Assembly (NCBI RefSeq): GCF_030580865.1
Contig: NZ_JAUQSY010000003.1
Span: 434,001 to 498,000 of the forward strand
Source: Hymenobacter aranciens
GTDB taxonomy: Bacteria; Bacteroidota; Bacteroidia; Cytophagales; Hymenobacteraceae
Length of the DNA: 64,000 nucleotides
Direction: 5' to 3'
A program made the position numbers and the translations under genes. The notes beneath the pieces are model-generated. The model was not told the DNA's origin and searched no databases. It saw only the letters and a program-made list of their open reading frames with translations. Shown here in pieces: positions 1-8,579 of this stretch. Positions within the stretch are counted from its first letter, which is position 1. Every line of letters begins with the position of its first letter.

Positions 1-266
1 AGCCCCATGGTTCGAAAGAGCTATGAATCATGGAATCAATGGATGGAGACGGACTGACTAACAAGGTGAGCCACTTGTAGAATCGCTGATTGAGGGACTC
101 TGACGAGCAACTCCCAACGTCCGGCAAGCAACTGCTCCACGGGCAATCATCGGGGCTGGTCAGGCTTTAGGAGTTCTGCCGACCCTCAGCGCTTTGAGCT
201 CACTAGAATCAAGCCTTGGCCTGCGGTGATTGGCCGCGCTTTCGTGGTCCTTCGCGGCCTGTGGGA
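1..266. other. intergenic, no gene recognised
   Basis: I see no convincing coding frame, tRNA or terminator here. It lies downstream of the minus-strand SLOG gene. If the integrase at 1.2-2.6 kb marks an integrated element, an attachment site could lie here, but no repeat shows it. Confidence 0.4.
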
Positions 267-647
267 CTATTCCGGGAGCCCTTCCGCGTCCGGAATCCGG
301 ACCACGATAGGCTTTAGGCCCCGCCGCCGGGTTTGGCGCAAGGCATGCCGGGTGCCGCGGCTCAGGCCATCGTGGAAAGCTACCAGGGCTTCGGCGGCGT
401 CGACAATGAGCTGGTTACGGACCAGCGGCGCCCGGCGGCCGTAGCGGGCGTAGTCGGGCGTGAACTCTACGAGGGGCAGGCCCCGCTCCCGGGCGTAGCG
501 CGCGGCCAGCGCGTCGGCCCCCCGGGCCCCGCCCGAGACGATGGTGCTGATGACGGGAAGCAGGCCGGCGACCTGCAGGCCGTCCAGGGTGGCGGCGAGG
601 AAAGCGTAGTCGGCGAAGTGGCGCGAGCCGATGACGGCGAGGTGCAT
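267..647 (-). CDS. SLOG-family (DUF2493/YspA-like) nucleotide-binding protein
   Basis: A 126-residue single-domain Rossmann-like protein. It opens with VIGSRHFADY (residues 5-14) and carries the family glycine-rich signature IVSGGARGADALAARYARER (36-55). SLOG proteins bind nucleotides or related ligands and are often carried by mobile elements and defence-type islands. The open frame continues far upstream, but only ATG 645-647 puts the first beta strand at the N terminus, so I chose that start. It lies downstream of an excisionase-like gene and an integrase on the same strand, which suggests it is cargo of an integrated element. The ligand and role cannot be read from sequence. Confidence 0.82.
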   Translation of the reverse strand: MHLAVIGSRHFADYAFLAATLDGLQVAGLLPVISTIVSGGARGADALAARYARERGLPLVEFTPDYARYGRRAPLVRNQLIVDAAEALVAFHDGLSRGTRHALRQTRRRGLKPIVVRIPDAEGLPE

Positions 648-754
648 AAGGAACAAGAAAGGGGTAAGGAAAAAGTGCGGTATCGGCGAAGAAGCGCCTC
701 GCGACCCCGTCGGTGGCCTTGGGTCCGGCCGCATGGCTCCGAGGCGCTCCTCCG

Positions 755-1147
755 TTACTGGGGTAGGGCGGGCCGGCGGCGCGGGGTGGTGCGGCGGCCG
801 TCGAGCTTGGGGGGCTGCTGCACGGCGGCCAATAAATCCTCGGGGGTGAACAAGGTGCGGCTGCCGAGCTTGCGATAGGGCAGTAGGCCCCGGCGCTTCC
901 AGGCGTGGATGCTGGCCACGCAGACGTCCAGAAAGGCGGCGGCCTCTTTGACGCTCAGCAGCGCGGCTACCGCGGGCCGGCTGGTCGTGGCGGACGTGGT
1001 CGGGGCGGCGGCCTGGGCGGCGAGTTCTTCGCGCAGGACCTGGCGCAACTCTTCGCGCAGGATGGCGCGCAAATCGGCGCGGTACTCTTCCTGCGAGAAC
1101 AGCAACAGAAACGGGGGGGCGGTGGGAGAGGAGGAGGTAGGGAGCAT
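755..1147 (-). CDS. helix-turn-helix (HTH_17, excisionase/MerR-like) DNA-binding protein
   Basis: A 130-residue protein. Residues about 20-46 form a charged, probably coiled-coil helix (RAILREELRQVLREELAAQ). A winged-HTH excisionase-type domain follows at about 63-111: LLSVKEAAAFLDVCVASIH then WKRRGLLPYRKLGSRTLF. This fold binds DNA in Xis proteins and element-borne regulators. The gene lies 100 bases downstream of the integrase gene on the same strand, the usual place for a directionality factor or element regulator. The N-terminal helix is longer than in a plain excisionase, so it could instead be a small repressor. Confidence 0.82.
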   Translation of the reverse strand: MLPTSSSPTAPPFLLLFSQEEYRADLRAILREELRQVLREELAAQAAAPTTSATTSRPAVAALLSVKEAAAFLDVCVASIHAWKRRGLLPYRKLGSRTLFTPEDLLAAVQQPPKLDGRRTTPRRRPALPQ

Positions 1148-1247
1148 GAGGAACGCTGAAGGTGAATGATGCCCTCGGTATGCTGCTCATTTCCGGTCGG
1201 TTTCCGTCGATGCGGGCGGTTTGCCCCCGCTGCCTTTCTCCTTCTTG

Positions 1248-2618
1248 CTACCGCCTCGCCCCCGCGCCGCCGTAGACGGCCCCGAACTCGTGCTCGATGG
1301 TGCGGTCCGAAATGTTGACGTAGCGCTTGAAGGTATTCCAGCTCTTGTGGCCGGTCACTTTCATCACCGTCTCGGGCCGGATGCCCTGCTCCAGGGCCAG
1401 GGTGACGAAGGTGCGCCGGGCCGTGTGGCAGGTTAAGAGTTCGAACTTGCGCAGGCGCTCGGCCCGGCGTTGCCCGCCGGCGTAGCGCACGCGCTCGACC
1501 CAGTTGAACAAGCCCGCCTTGCGGCCGATGCTCTTCAGGTGGCCGTTGAGCTTCTGGTTGCTCACCAGTTCCAGCTCGCCGGCGAACAGGCGTTCGAGTA
1601 GCGCCTGCGCGCCGGGCCGCAGGGGCACGGTGACGGTCTCGCGGGTTTTCTGCGCGCGCAGGCGCAGCAGCGAGCCCTGCCAGTGCTCGGGGCGCAGGGC
1701 CGCCAGGTCGGAGTAGCGCAGGCCGGTGTAGCAGGCCAGCAGGAACAGGTCGCGGGCGTTGCGCTGCCCGGGCTGGTCGACGAAGTCCACGCGTTCGAGG
1801 CGGGCGAGTTCCTCCAGCGTCAGGGTGACGATGCCGGGCTCGCGGCGCTTCCAGTTCAAAAACCGGAATTCCTGCGGCGGCACCAGGCCGAGCAATTGGG
1901 CGTCGCGCAAAAAGGCCTTGAGGCGGGTGAGGACCTTGGCCACGGAGTTGTCGGTCAGCTTGGGCGTGGCCAGCAGGTAGGCCGTGAAGCGCGTGGCGAA
2001 GACGGGCGTGAGGTGCTCGAAGTCGACGGGGTAGCCGGTGGCGGCGTGGAAGGCGCGCAGGTGCCCCAGGGTGGTGGCGTTGCTTTGCCGCGTGCGCGGG
2101 CTCAGGCGGTCGGCCTGGGCCCGGTCCCAGGTTTCGTAGGCTGTAAGCAGCCCCGGTACGACGAGCTCGACGCGGAAAGCTGCCTCGGCTTCCGCGTCCT
2201 CGTCCGATGCCATTGTAGCTGCCGCCAGCAGGGGGAGCACCGCTTCGGCAGGACCTGGTTCCAACCCGCCGGAGGGCGGGGCTGGTTCGACGGCAGTACT
2301 GGCCAGGACGGGCACGGCGACGGTTTCGGGTTCCAGCACCTGACGGAGTTGCTCGGGCGTGGGCACCAGGCCGGCGGCGAGGGCGTCGAGCAGGTAGGCT
2401 TCGAGGCGGGCGCGCTGGGCCGTGAGCGTGGCGTTAAGGGTGCCGGCCTGGGCGTTGCCGCGGGTCTGCACCAGCTGGGCGGCCTGAATCCACTTGCGCG
2501 GCTCGATGAGCAGGCCGGTGTAGACTTTGACCTTGCGGCCGGCCACCGAGACGCGGGCGATGATGGGCGTGGGGGCTGCCTGCTTCGGGGCCTTGAGGAA
2601 GAATGTAATGCTTGCCAT
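1248..2618 (-). CDS. tyrosine-type site-specific recombinase / integrase
   Basis: A 456-residue integrase of the Bacteroidota mobile-element type. The N-terminal arm-binding segment is about 5-50, a SAM-like core-binding domain about 150-265, and the catalytic domain follows. Catalytic residues are visible: Arg301 in ACYTGLRYSDLAAL, Lys324, His398 and Arg401 in CHTARRTF, His424 in VTGHKSWN, and the nucleophile Tyr433 in FKRYVNI. All are present, so the enzyme should be active. Residues about 100-140 are a Pro/Ala/Glu-rich linker. The upstream 60 bases are strikingly AT-rich for this genome, which fits a promoter or acquired DNA. The genes downstream on the same strand are probably co-mobilised. 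Confidence 0.95.
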   Translation of the reverse strand: MASITFFLKAPKQAAPTPIIARVSVAGRKVKVYTGLLIEPRKWIQAAQLVQTRGNAQAGTLNATLTAQRARLEAYLLDALAAGLVPTPEQLRQVLEPETVAVPVLASTAVEPAPPSGGLEPGPAEAVLPLLAAATMASDEDAEAEAAFRVELVVPGLLTAYETWDRAQADRLSPRTRQSNATTLGHLRAFHAATGYPVDFEHLTPVFATRFTAYLLATPKLTDNSVAKVLTRLKAFLRDAQLLGLVPPQEFRFLNWKRREPGIVTLTLEELARLERVDFVDQPGQRNARDLFLLACYTGLRYSDLAALRPEHWQGSLLRLRAQKTRETVTVPLRPGAQALLERLFAGELELVSNQKLNGHLKSIGRKAGLFNWVERVRYAGGQRRAERLRKFELLTCHTARRTFVTLALEQGIRPETVMKVTGHKSWNTFKRYVNISDRTIEHEFGAVYGGAGARR

Positions 2619-3025
2619 GATTTATTTGCGATTATTTTTCTGATTATCAGTAATTTATAACACAAAATAAATTATTGTGAGTTCCACGGACAAGTTTCCG
2701 CAACGCGCGGATTTTCTCGTGTTTTTTGGATAGTATCCGTTGAGTTCTCCAAGCCGCCCTCCCCCGAGTGGAGGGGCTTGATGAGCGCCGCACTACCCAC
2801 TTTAGGCCGCTCTTTCTGGTCAGCGGTAGACCCTGCCGACTACGGCCGGTGGTGGCTTGTCAATCAAGGTATTGTACGGGCGATTGTGCTGTATTTTCTT
2901 TGTAGCCCAGGCTGAGTAATGGCTTGTCAGATTGATGATTAACTCGAAAAAGACAGGTGGTCGCGGACCACCTACAGGCGGAGTGCCGCGCCCGTTTTCA
3001 TCACCGTTTATCCTCCCCTTACCTC
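2619..3025. other. intergenic, AT-rich integrase promoter region
   Basis: Bases 2619-2680 are very AT-rich against a background above 60 percent GC and lie directly upstream of the integrase start, so they probably hold its promoter. I find no gene or clear structure in the rest. Confidence 0.4.
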
Positions 3026-3712
3026 ATGCGTACTTCTTCAATTTTCTTTTCGCTCCTGACCCTCGGCCTGCTCGCCGGGGGCTGCTCTTCCCACCCGGCG
3101 CCGGAGGACCTGTGCGACTGTCTCAGCCAAAGTGCCGAGGCCTACCAGGCCCAGCACCCCGACCTGACCAAAGCCGAGCTGGCCCGTAACGGCAACGAGG
3201 TCATGACCGCCCTGCTTACGCCCTGCAAGGCAATGGGCGAAGCCATCGAAAAACAACTTAAGGAATCGGACCCGGCCGCCTACGCCAAGGTCCAGGGCGA
3301 CATGCAGATTTGCCTCAATACCCTGGCCGAAAAAATGAAGGCCGCGGCCAAGGACGACGCGCCCAGCGCCGCCGAGGCCGCGGAGCAGGAAGCCGACGCC
3401 GCCCTGGACGCGGCCGAGGCGCGGGCCGATGCCGCTGGGGGCGACGAGACGGCCAGTAGCGGCGACGGCGTTGACCCGGCGGAGTGGCGGCAACTGCTCC
3501 GCGACTACGAGCGCGTGATGACGCAATATGCCCGGGCCATGAAGAAAGCCGGCACGGGCGACGTGGCAGCCGGAGCCGAGGCCTCGGACCTGCTGGCGCA
3601 GGGCCAGGAATTAGGCGAGCAGCTACAAGCATTGGAGGACGAGCTGACGCCGCCGCAGGCGGCCGAGCTCGCGAAGCTCCAGGCTCGGATGACGGCCAAT
3701 TCGCTGCGGTAA
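3026..3712 (+). CDS. exported lipoprotein with Ala-rich helical domain
   Basis: A 228-residue protein with an SPII signal peptide: MRTSSIFFSLLTLGLLAGGC, lipid-modified Cys20. Four further cysteines lie in the N-terminal half (DLCDCL, LTPCK, QICL), so disulfides are possible. Residues about 100-150 are rich in Ala, Glu and Asp and predicted helical. The C-terminal helix (about 185-228) has a heptad-like pattern. I chose ATG 3026 because it starts the signal peptide; the frame is open further upstream without one. I do not recognise the family. It stands alone. Confidence 0.8.
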   Translation: MRTSSIFFSLLTLGLLAGGCSSHPAPEDLCDCLSQSAEAYQAQHPDLTKAELARNGNEVMTALLTPCKAMGEAIEKQLKESDPAAYAKVQGDMQICLNTLAEKMKAAAKDDAPSAAEAAEQEADAALDAAEARADAAGGDETASSGDGVDPAEWRQLLRDYERVMTQYARAMKKAGTGDVAAGAEASDLLAQGQELGEQLQALEDELTPPQAAELAKLQARMTANSLR

Positions 3713-4370
3713 CGGCGAACCATTTCGTACGGCCACTAGTCGGACTCCTGGGATGCGTGCGTGGCACCCAGGAGCCCTTGTCGTAGCTGGCTAAATTTAC
3801 CCTTTGCGGCTTGACCAGGCCTTGACTCCTTCTTGACTGGCACCTCCGACCACCAAAGTAATTGAGCAGGACGGGAGCCTTCGAAGACCCTTGAAGCTGT
3901 CCTAGGCTTTCGGACTGTTGCCCGCCGTCTCGCCAGCCGCGTTGATGGGTTTTAGCGCAGCGTGAGGTGGCTGGTCAGTAGGGGAGGGGGAGCATAATCC
4001 TGTGGGAAGGCACACCCGGCATTCGGTCAAGTAAAGGACTAGCCACCGTCCACTGGTGAAACGCTAGCAGCAGCTTAGTTCTCTTGGGTCAGCTATCGTC
4101 AGTAACTGAGGTGTCCTAAAGGTGGCTGTAAAATAAAATGCTAGCCTGGCGAAGCTATGCGGGCAACTCTACGCTGGCTATGTGCCAGGTAGAGCCACCA
4201 CTCTCGTGGGGGCTTGCCGCTGCTGTAAGACTCGTATCCCCATTCGGAGTAGGTAGGCCATGCAGCGTTAACCTAATCGAAGAACTGCGGTCAAGCTAGA
4301 CCTTGCCGTGTTCGAAGTAGGATGCTGTTCTTGGTCAGTAAACCCGGTAAGCAAATTACAGGTTGACCCC
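3713..4370. other. intergenic, no gene recognised
   Basis: 658 bases without a supported gene. A hairpin with 8-bp arms (CTCCTGGG at 3745-3752, CCCAGGAG at 3767-3774) lies just after the lipoprotein gene and could end its transcript, although no T-tract follows. I translated several stretches looking for transposase relics and found none. Confidence 0.4.
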
Positions 4371-5147
4371 TTAGGTGCCGAGTGGAAACGCTACGCCGGT
4401 GAGGCGGGCGCATTCGGCCAGCAGTTGCTCCTGCACGGCCACGTCGGCGGCCTGCGGGTGGGCAGCGCTTGGGCGCTGATGGTGCAGGTACTGGCCCGTG
4501 AGGTGCGCGGCGGGGTCGGTGCCGGCGGCCAGCCAGGCCTGCGTGCGGGCACCTTCCACGAGGCTGTCGGGCGCGCCGACCCCGCCCATTTTGGTGGGAA
4601 CCCAGCCGGGGTCGACAGCATTGACCAGCACCTCGGGCCAATGGCGAGCCACGGCGTTGGACAGTAGTAAATCGTGCAGTTTCGAATCGCAGTAGGCCTG
4701 CATCGTGTTCCAGGGGCGCTGCTGCCAGAGCAGGTCTTGCAGACTGGCATCGCCTTGCCGGTGCATACCCGAGCTCAGATACACCAACCGGGTGGGACGC
4801 TCCATGAGGCAGGTCAGCACGTACGGCGCGAGGGTGTTGATGGCCAGCGGGGCGGGCCAGCCGTCGGCGGTGCGCACAAGCTGGGGCACCTGGTACACGC
4901 CCGCATTGTGAATGACGGCATCGAAGTGCCCCAGCGCATTGGCCTGCTCGGCCACCTGACGCATGCCGGCCAGCGTCGAGAGGTCACCCATGACGACGGA
5001 CTCGGCTTCTGGCACAGCCGCCTGGGCGTCGGCGGCCCGCGCGGGGCTGCGGGCGTGCAGTACTACTTGGTGTTGTTGTCGCACAAGCTGACGGGCGGCC
5101 AGCTGGCCCAGGCCATTGGCCGAACCAGTGATGAAAATGCGGGCCAC
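4371..5147 (-). CDS. short-chain dehydrogenase/reductase (SDR)
   Basis: A classical SDR that would use NAD(P)(H) to oxidise or reduce an alcohol or carbonyl; the substrate is unknown. The cofactor motif TGSANGLG lies at the N terminus. Mid-protein IHNAG matches the family NNAG motif, and YCDSK is the catalytic YxxxK. The open frame starts at a TTG 17 codons earlier, but GTG at 5147 gives MARIFITGSANGLG, the normal start for the fold, and a length of 258 residues typical of the family. It is monocistronic, between gene-poor stretches. Confidence 0.88.
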   Translation of the reverse strand: MARIFITGSANGLGQLAARQLVRQQHQVVLHARSPARAADAQAAVPEAESVVMGDLSTLAGMRQVAEQANALGHFDAVIHNAGVYQVPQLVRTADGWPAPLAINTLAPYVLTCLMERPTRLVYLSSGMHRQGDASLQDLLWQQRPWNTMQAYCDSKLHDLLLSNAVARHWPEVLVNAVDPGWVPTKMGGVGAPDSLVEGARTQAWLAAGTDPAAHLTGQYLHHQRPSAAHPQAADVAVQEQLLAECARLTGVAFPLGT

Positions 5148-5692
5148 GGACAAGCGAGGAGCTGAGTTGAAAAAGGGCAGACGTGCAAAGGCAGACAAGT
5201 CGGTACGAAGCGAGGCAGGCTCCTGAAGGCGCTCAGTCAGTGCAGCACTCGTTTGGGCGTCCGGTTTGCTGCTACCGGTTCAGGTGGCGGCTACTGGTGA
5301 ATCCACAGTCGGAAAGTGCGAACGTGCCTGAGAAGTTTAGCTCGATTTAACCGTCCCGTAGGGGGTGCTCCTCATGTTGACTAAAGAAGGGTGCCCACTG
5401 CCGTCTGCGCGCCTCTCTGGGTTTTTGTAGGGCATGGACAAGACGAGGTGCCTTTCCAAGCCATTGGCAGGCGTTCCACGAAGTGCCACAACCTAACGCC
5501 GTCCGTGGGTGCTGCGCCCCCTTGCACTACAATATGGGAAGCTGCGGCAAGCATTCTGCCTCGAAACCGGAGAAGCACTTTCCAGCGGGGACATCTGCCG
5601 GCATTCTACCGCGAGTTTTTCGGGTTTGCTGGTCGGGGGCATAGTTGGCTTTCTCTCCCGTGCCAAAAAGGTAAAAATGGGCCCGCCGCAAA
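5148..5692. other. intergenic, no gene recognised
   Basis: About 545 bases upstream of the SDR gene. Short open frames exist on both strands but none has recognisable protein character. The SDR promoter must lie at the left end. Confidence 0.35.
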
Positions 5693-5744
5693 CGCTTCGC
5701 CCTCTTTCCACAACTCCTGACAGCTGAGAAAAGAGGGCGAAGCG
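5693..5744 (-). terminator. hairpin terminator of the 41-residue gene
   Basis: Perfect 15-bp inverted repeat: CGCTTCGCCCTCTTT at 5693-5707 and its complement at 5730-5744, with a 22-base loop. It begins 13 bases after the stop of the small minus-strand gene, and read on that strand it is followed by a short T-run. Confidence 0.6.
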
Positions 5745-5757
5745 GACGGGATGAGTG

Positions 5758-5886
5758 CTATTTGCCGGGCCGGTGCTTGTGGGGCTTCAGCTCCGGGTGT
5801 TTCGGCTGGTTTTCCGGGGTCACCCTTCTTCTGCGGTCAGGGGTGCCGTCTTCCTTGGTTGGCTTGGGGCCGGGTTTGATGGCCAT
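5758..5886 (-). CDS. small basic Pro/Lys-rich protein (41 aa)
   Basis: ATG at 5886, TAG at 5758. The product begins MAIKPGPKPTKEDGTP and ends PELKPHKHRPGK. It is strongly basic, proline-rich and lacks a membrane segment. Support for a real gene: an AT-rich upstream region, a perfect 15-bp hairpin 13 bases past the stop, and a clean biased composition. Such a peptide could bind nucleic acid or act in stress, but I do not recognise a family. Confidence 0.5.
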   Translation of the reverse strand: MAIKPGPKPTKEDGTPDRRRRVTPENQPKHPELKPHKHRPGK

Positions 5887-6090
5887 CGCGAATAGAAGTT
5901 AGCGTGCACGCAGAGAATATGCTCTGCTAGAAGTAAAGAGAAAGAATTTAGCAGTTAATCCCTGTTCTGGCTAAACGGTAAAGCTGAAAAGTTTATGAGA
6001 AGAGGCAAGTGATTGACCTGACAACAAATGTCCCCCTTTGGTTCCGTGTAACGTTCGTCAAGCACAATGCAGTAGGGACCGTAACGCCGC

Positions 6091-6530
6091 TTAGGCGTGA
6101 ATGCAAAAGCCGAAGCGGGCAAACTGCGCGCCGGTCCATCACGCGGCCCCCGTACTGAAAGTTTTGTCCCCCGGCCTGGCTCATGAGCGGGGTCGTGCCG
6201 CGCGCGTCCTACCGCGTGGCCTGGTGCGTGACCGTTTCGGGCACCACGGCGCAGATGTGGCCGGGCGTGTTCGGGTCTTTGCGCTGGGCGCAGATAATGC
6301 AGACTAGACCGACATTGGCCGCATTTTGCACCTCCGTCAAATCCACCGAGCGACGCCAGCCAAAGTCTAGTCCAAATCTATTCAGCCACTGGTAGAGGCT
6401 ATCGGCATTCGACAGGGCCGCGAAGGCCTTGCGCGTCCACTACACGCGGGGCACGTAAGTGCCAGCTGGGTGTTACCGCCGCCGTCATGCCCGCGCTAAC
6501 GAGGGTGTTGGCTAGGCCCAGGCGGCGTTA
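6091..6530 (-). pseudogene. heavily decayed gene, possible cell-wall hydrolase-like protein
   Basis: Read on the minus strand and allowing frameshifts, a continuous protein appears: RRLGLANTLVSAGMTAA, then GTYVPRV, stop, WTRKAFAALSNADSLYQWLN, GLVCIICAQRKDPNTPGHIC, AVVPETVTHQATR, stop (6209-6211), DARGTTPLMSQAGGQNFQYG, and finally WWTGAQFARFGFCIHA ending at 6091. There are at least two frameshifts and two or more nonsense changes, so it is dead. The cysteine and PGHICAVVPE pattern resembles secreted cysteine or amidase-type wall enzymes, but I cannot name the family. Its 5' end abuts an IS fragment. Confidence 0.65.
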
Positions 6531-6534
6531 GGGC

Positions 6535-6705
6535 CTAGCGCTGGAAATGCGTGTAGGTCATGTACCAGTTGCCCCATATAGCGGGCAAGGCGCGCCAGGT
6601 GTTGCGCGTCAGTCGAAACATGGCTTCGACAAGATGATGGTTGTCCTGCTCATAGCCACTCTTGCCTATGCGGCCAGATGGCAGCGGCGCAGTCTGCGCC
6701 CGCTA
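6535..6705 (-). pseudogene. IS5-family transposase N-terminal fragment
   Basis: On the minus strand the frame reads PLPSGRIGKSGYEQDNHHLV, then EAMFRLTRNTWRALPAIWGN and WYMTYTHFQR before a TAG at 6535-6537. This aligns by eye with the N-terminal DUF4096 region of IS5-type DDE transposases, where LLPGK..G....DNR.FVEA and WR.LP...G.W...Y.RF.RW are conserved. The final RW has become R-stop. No catalytic domain follows; the sequence changes at once into the neighbouring decayed gene. A further stop lies upstream near 6705. It is a relic, not a functional element. Confidence 0.7.
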
Positions 6706-6791
6706 CACGTTCGTTACCGAATGCTACATCCCCAGACACACTACTTGTTGTTAATACCTGCTGGCTACCAATGATATTCGGGCGGCCTGAT

Positions 6792-7403
6792 TTAATCGCA
6801 CCAGAGCGCGTATTTATACTGCACAATCCGGCCGTCTCGTACGACGAAGGCGAGGCGGTCAGCCTCAAAGTCAGAGCCAGGCTCTTCCAGCAGAAAGAGT
6901 GCTTCTTCACCGTGCGTATGCCCGCGATTTCCGAATTCTTTGGAACTGCGGGGAAACCAACGTCGCAAATCAGCTAGTGCTGTGCGATTGTCAATCCGGT
7001 GCGCGCCTACCTGCACGCTGAAAACGGAATCGGGGGGCCAGGTCTGCATAAATACCAGCCTGGGGCCGTCGCGTAAGTAGAGTGTTCTATTATAAACCTC
7101 AAAGGCCGCCAGTGAATCAATACTGGGCAAACACGAGGCGATGTCGTCGTGGTACTCGACGAATGCCGTGTCGGCCAGCCCGTAAGTGCGCCGTAGCTCG
7201 CGGCGACTGGTTGTCAGCGGCTCGCCGTTGACCCAAATCCTGGCGAGGGAGATGGTATCGTAGTAAGGAGTTTCCGTAGGCTGCGCCGGTGCCAGTGTAA
7301 CCGCCACTGGCGTAGCAGCAGCAGCTTGCTGCGGAGGTGGCCCGGGTTCACAGCTGTTGCCCGCCAGCAAGGCTGCAAAAGGCAGCAACTTTTTTACTTT
7401 CAT
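6792..7403 (-). CDS. probable lipoprotein, paralogue of the protein at 14846-15487
   Basis: A 203-residue exported protein. It has a hydrophobic N terminus ending in a cysteine (LLAGNSC, weak lipobox) and then a Pro/Ala linker. A C-terminal domain starts near residue 55: ARIWVNGEPL, AAFEVYNRTLYLRDGP, and VGAHRIDN..TALADLRRWFP. The same order of motifs occurs at 14846-15487, so the two are paralogues. No known domain is recognised. Its ATG overlaps the stop of the upstream S41 peptidase by one base, so the pair is translationally coupled and may share a function at the envelope. Confidence 0.8.
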   Translation of the reverse strand: MKVKKLLPFAALLAGNSCEPGPPPQQAAAATPVAVTLAPAQPTETPYYDTISLARIWVNGEPLTTSRRELRRTYGLADTAFVEYHDDIASCLPSIDSLAAFEVYNRTLYLRDGPRLVFMQTWPPDSVFSVQVGAHRIDNRTALADLRRWFPRSSKEFGNRGHTHGEEALFLLEEPGSDFEADRLAFVVRDGRIVQYKYALWCD

Positions 7404-8452
7404 CAGCGACGAATTTTCTTATTTGGGTGAGTTGGGCGGCTCAACCAGCGCAGCGCCGCCTGCACGGTCGGGTCGGCCCTTAGGTTGGGGTAGTTGTCGG
7501 CGCTCTTCACGTACACGTCGGGCGTCAGCGCCTGCGACAAGACGGGCCGCTTCGAGGCCGGGGCCATGTTATCGGTAGTCAGTAGCAAGTAGCCGCTTTG
7601 CTGCCCGAAGAAGAAACCCGCCGTCGAGGACAGATAGCCGGATGTCGGCTCGCCAATCAGCGGCGTGCGGGGCCGGTCGCGCAGGGCCAGGGCCAGGATT
7701 TCACCCGAACTGCCCGTGCCGGGGCCCACCAGCACCACCACGGGGAGCCCGGGCGGCACAGCGCAAGCAGGCAGGGGCGTCAGCACGGGCGCGCCGCGCT
7801 CGTCCACCACCATGCCCCCCACCAACTGCATGCGGCCGGACACCTGTCCGTTGCGGTCGATGGTGTAGGTTTTCACGCCATCGCCCAGCAGCGGACCCAG
7901 ACCACTCAACATCGGGGCCGAGTTGCCGCCCCCGTTCATGCGCAAATCAATTACCAGGGCGCGGGGCCGGCGGGCCAGCAGGCGGCACAACGAGTCGCGC
8001 AGGGCGGCGGCGCGGCCATCGGCCCAGGCGCGGGCGGTGCCAATCATCTGCGGAATTTTCAGGTAGCCCACCCCCGGGGCCAGTTGGGCCGTCACCAGGC
8101 GGGGGCCTTTCAGGTACTCCTGCCGGATGCCGGGGCTCAGGCGCTGGCCGGGGTCCACCCCAGGCTCCGCGTAACGGTACTGCTGCGACTCGACGGCCAG
8201 CATGCCGTGTTTATCGCGGAGCTGGTCGAAGGCGTAACGCAGGGCGGGAAAGGCTTCCTCCAGCGTCCGGGCCCGGCCGGCCTTCTGGTACACCGAATCG
8301 CGCACCACGGGCCAGTTGACGCGCTGAGCGTAGAGCGAGTGCGTTTGCATCAGGTAGAGGGCGCTGTCGAGCCCGGTTCTGACGGCTGGAGTTAGTTGGG
8401 CCGGGGCGGAAATGGGGAGCAGCAACCCGATGGAGAGGGCTAAAAAGCGCAT
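7403..8452 (-). CDS. S41-family (C-terminal processing type) serine peptidase
   Basis: A 349-residue exported peptidase. It has a signal peptide (MRFLALSIGLLLPISAPAQ). The S41 core shows LVIDLRMNGGGNSAPM, the strand-loop before the active site, and the nucleophile region GPGTGSSGEILALAL, with Ser in GSSGE. No PDZ domain is evident, so it resembles the tail-specific-protease-like S41 proteins common in Bacteroidota rather than CtpA. The frame is open 31 codons upstream, but ATG at 8452 begins the signal peptide. It is coupled by an ATGA overlap to the lipoprotein downstream. Confidence 0.9.
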   Translation of the reverse strand: MRFLALSIGLLLPISAPAQLTPAVRTGLDSALYLMQTHSLYAQRVNWPVVRDSVYQKAGRARTLEEAFPALRYAFDQLRDKHGMLAVESQQYRYAEPGVDPGQRLSPGIRQEYLKGPRLVTAQLAPGVGYLKIPQMIGTARAWADGRAAALRDSLCRLLARRPRALVIDLRMNGGGNSAPMLSGLGPLLGDGVKTYTIDRNGQVSGRMQLVGGMVVDERGAPVLTPLPACAVPPGLPVVVLVGPGTGSSGEILALALRDRPRTPLIGEPTSGYLSSTAGFFFGQQSGYLLLTTDNMAPASKRPVLSQALTPDVYVKSADNYPNLRADPTVQAALRWLSRPTHPNKKIRR

Positions 8453-8579
8453 CGGTAGCTTTGATAAAATACGCTGGTGGCACCACGGTTGGCCGCCACG
8501 GAGCGGCGGGCACTCAGCAGGTTTTTCGTGGTTGAGAGATGGCATCAGGACGGACCAGTAGCAAATAAAAATCAGGCAG

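Noticed and set aside
1683..2660. 325-codon plus-strand open frame
   Set aside because: Antisense shadow of the integrase, whose catalytic residues are all present on the minus strand.
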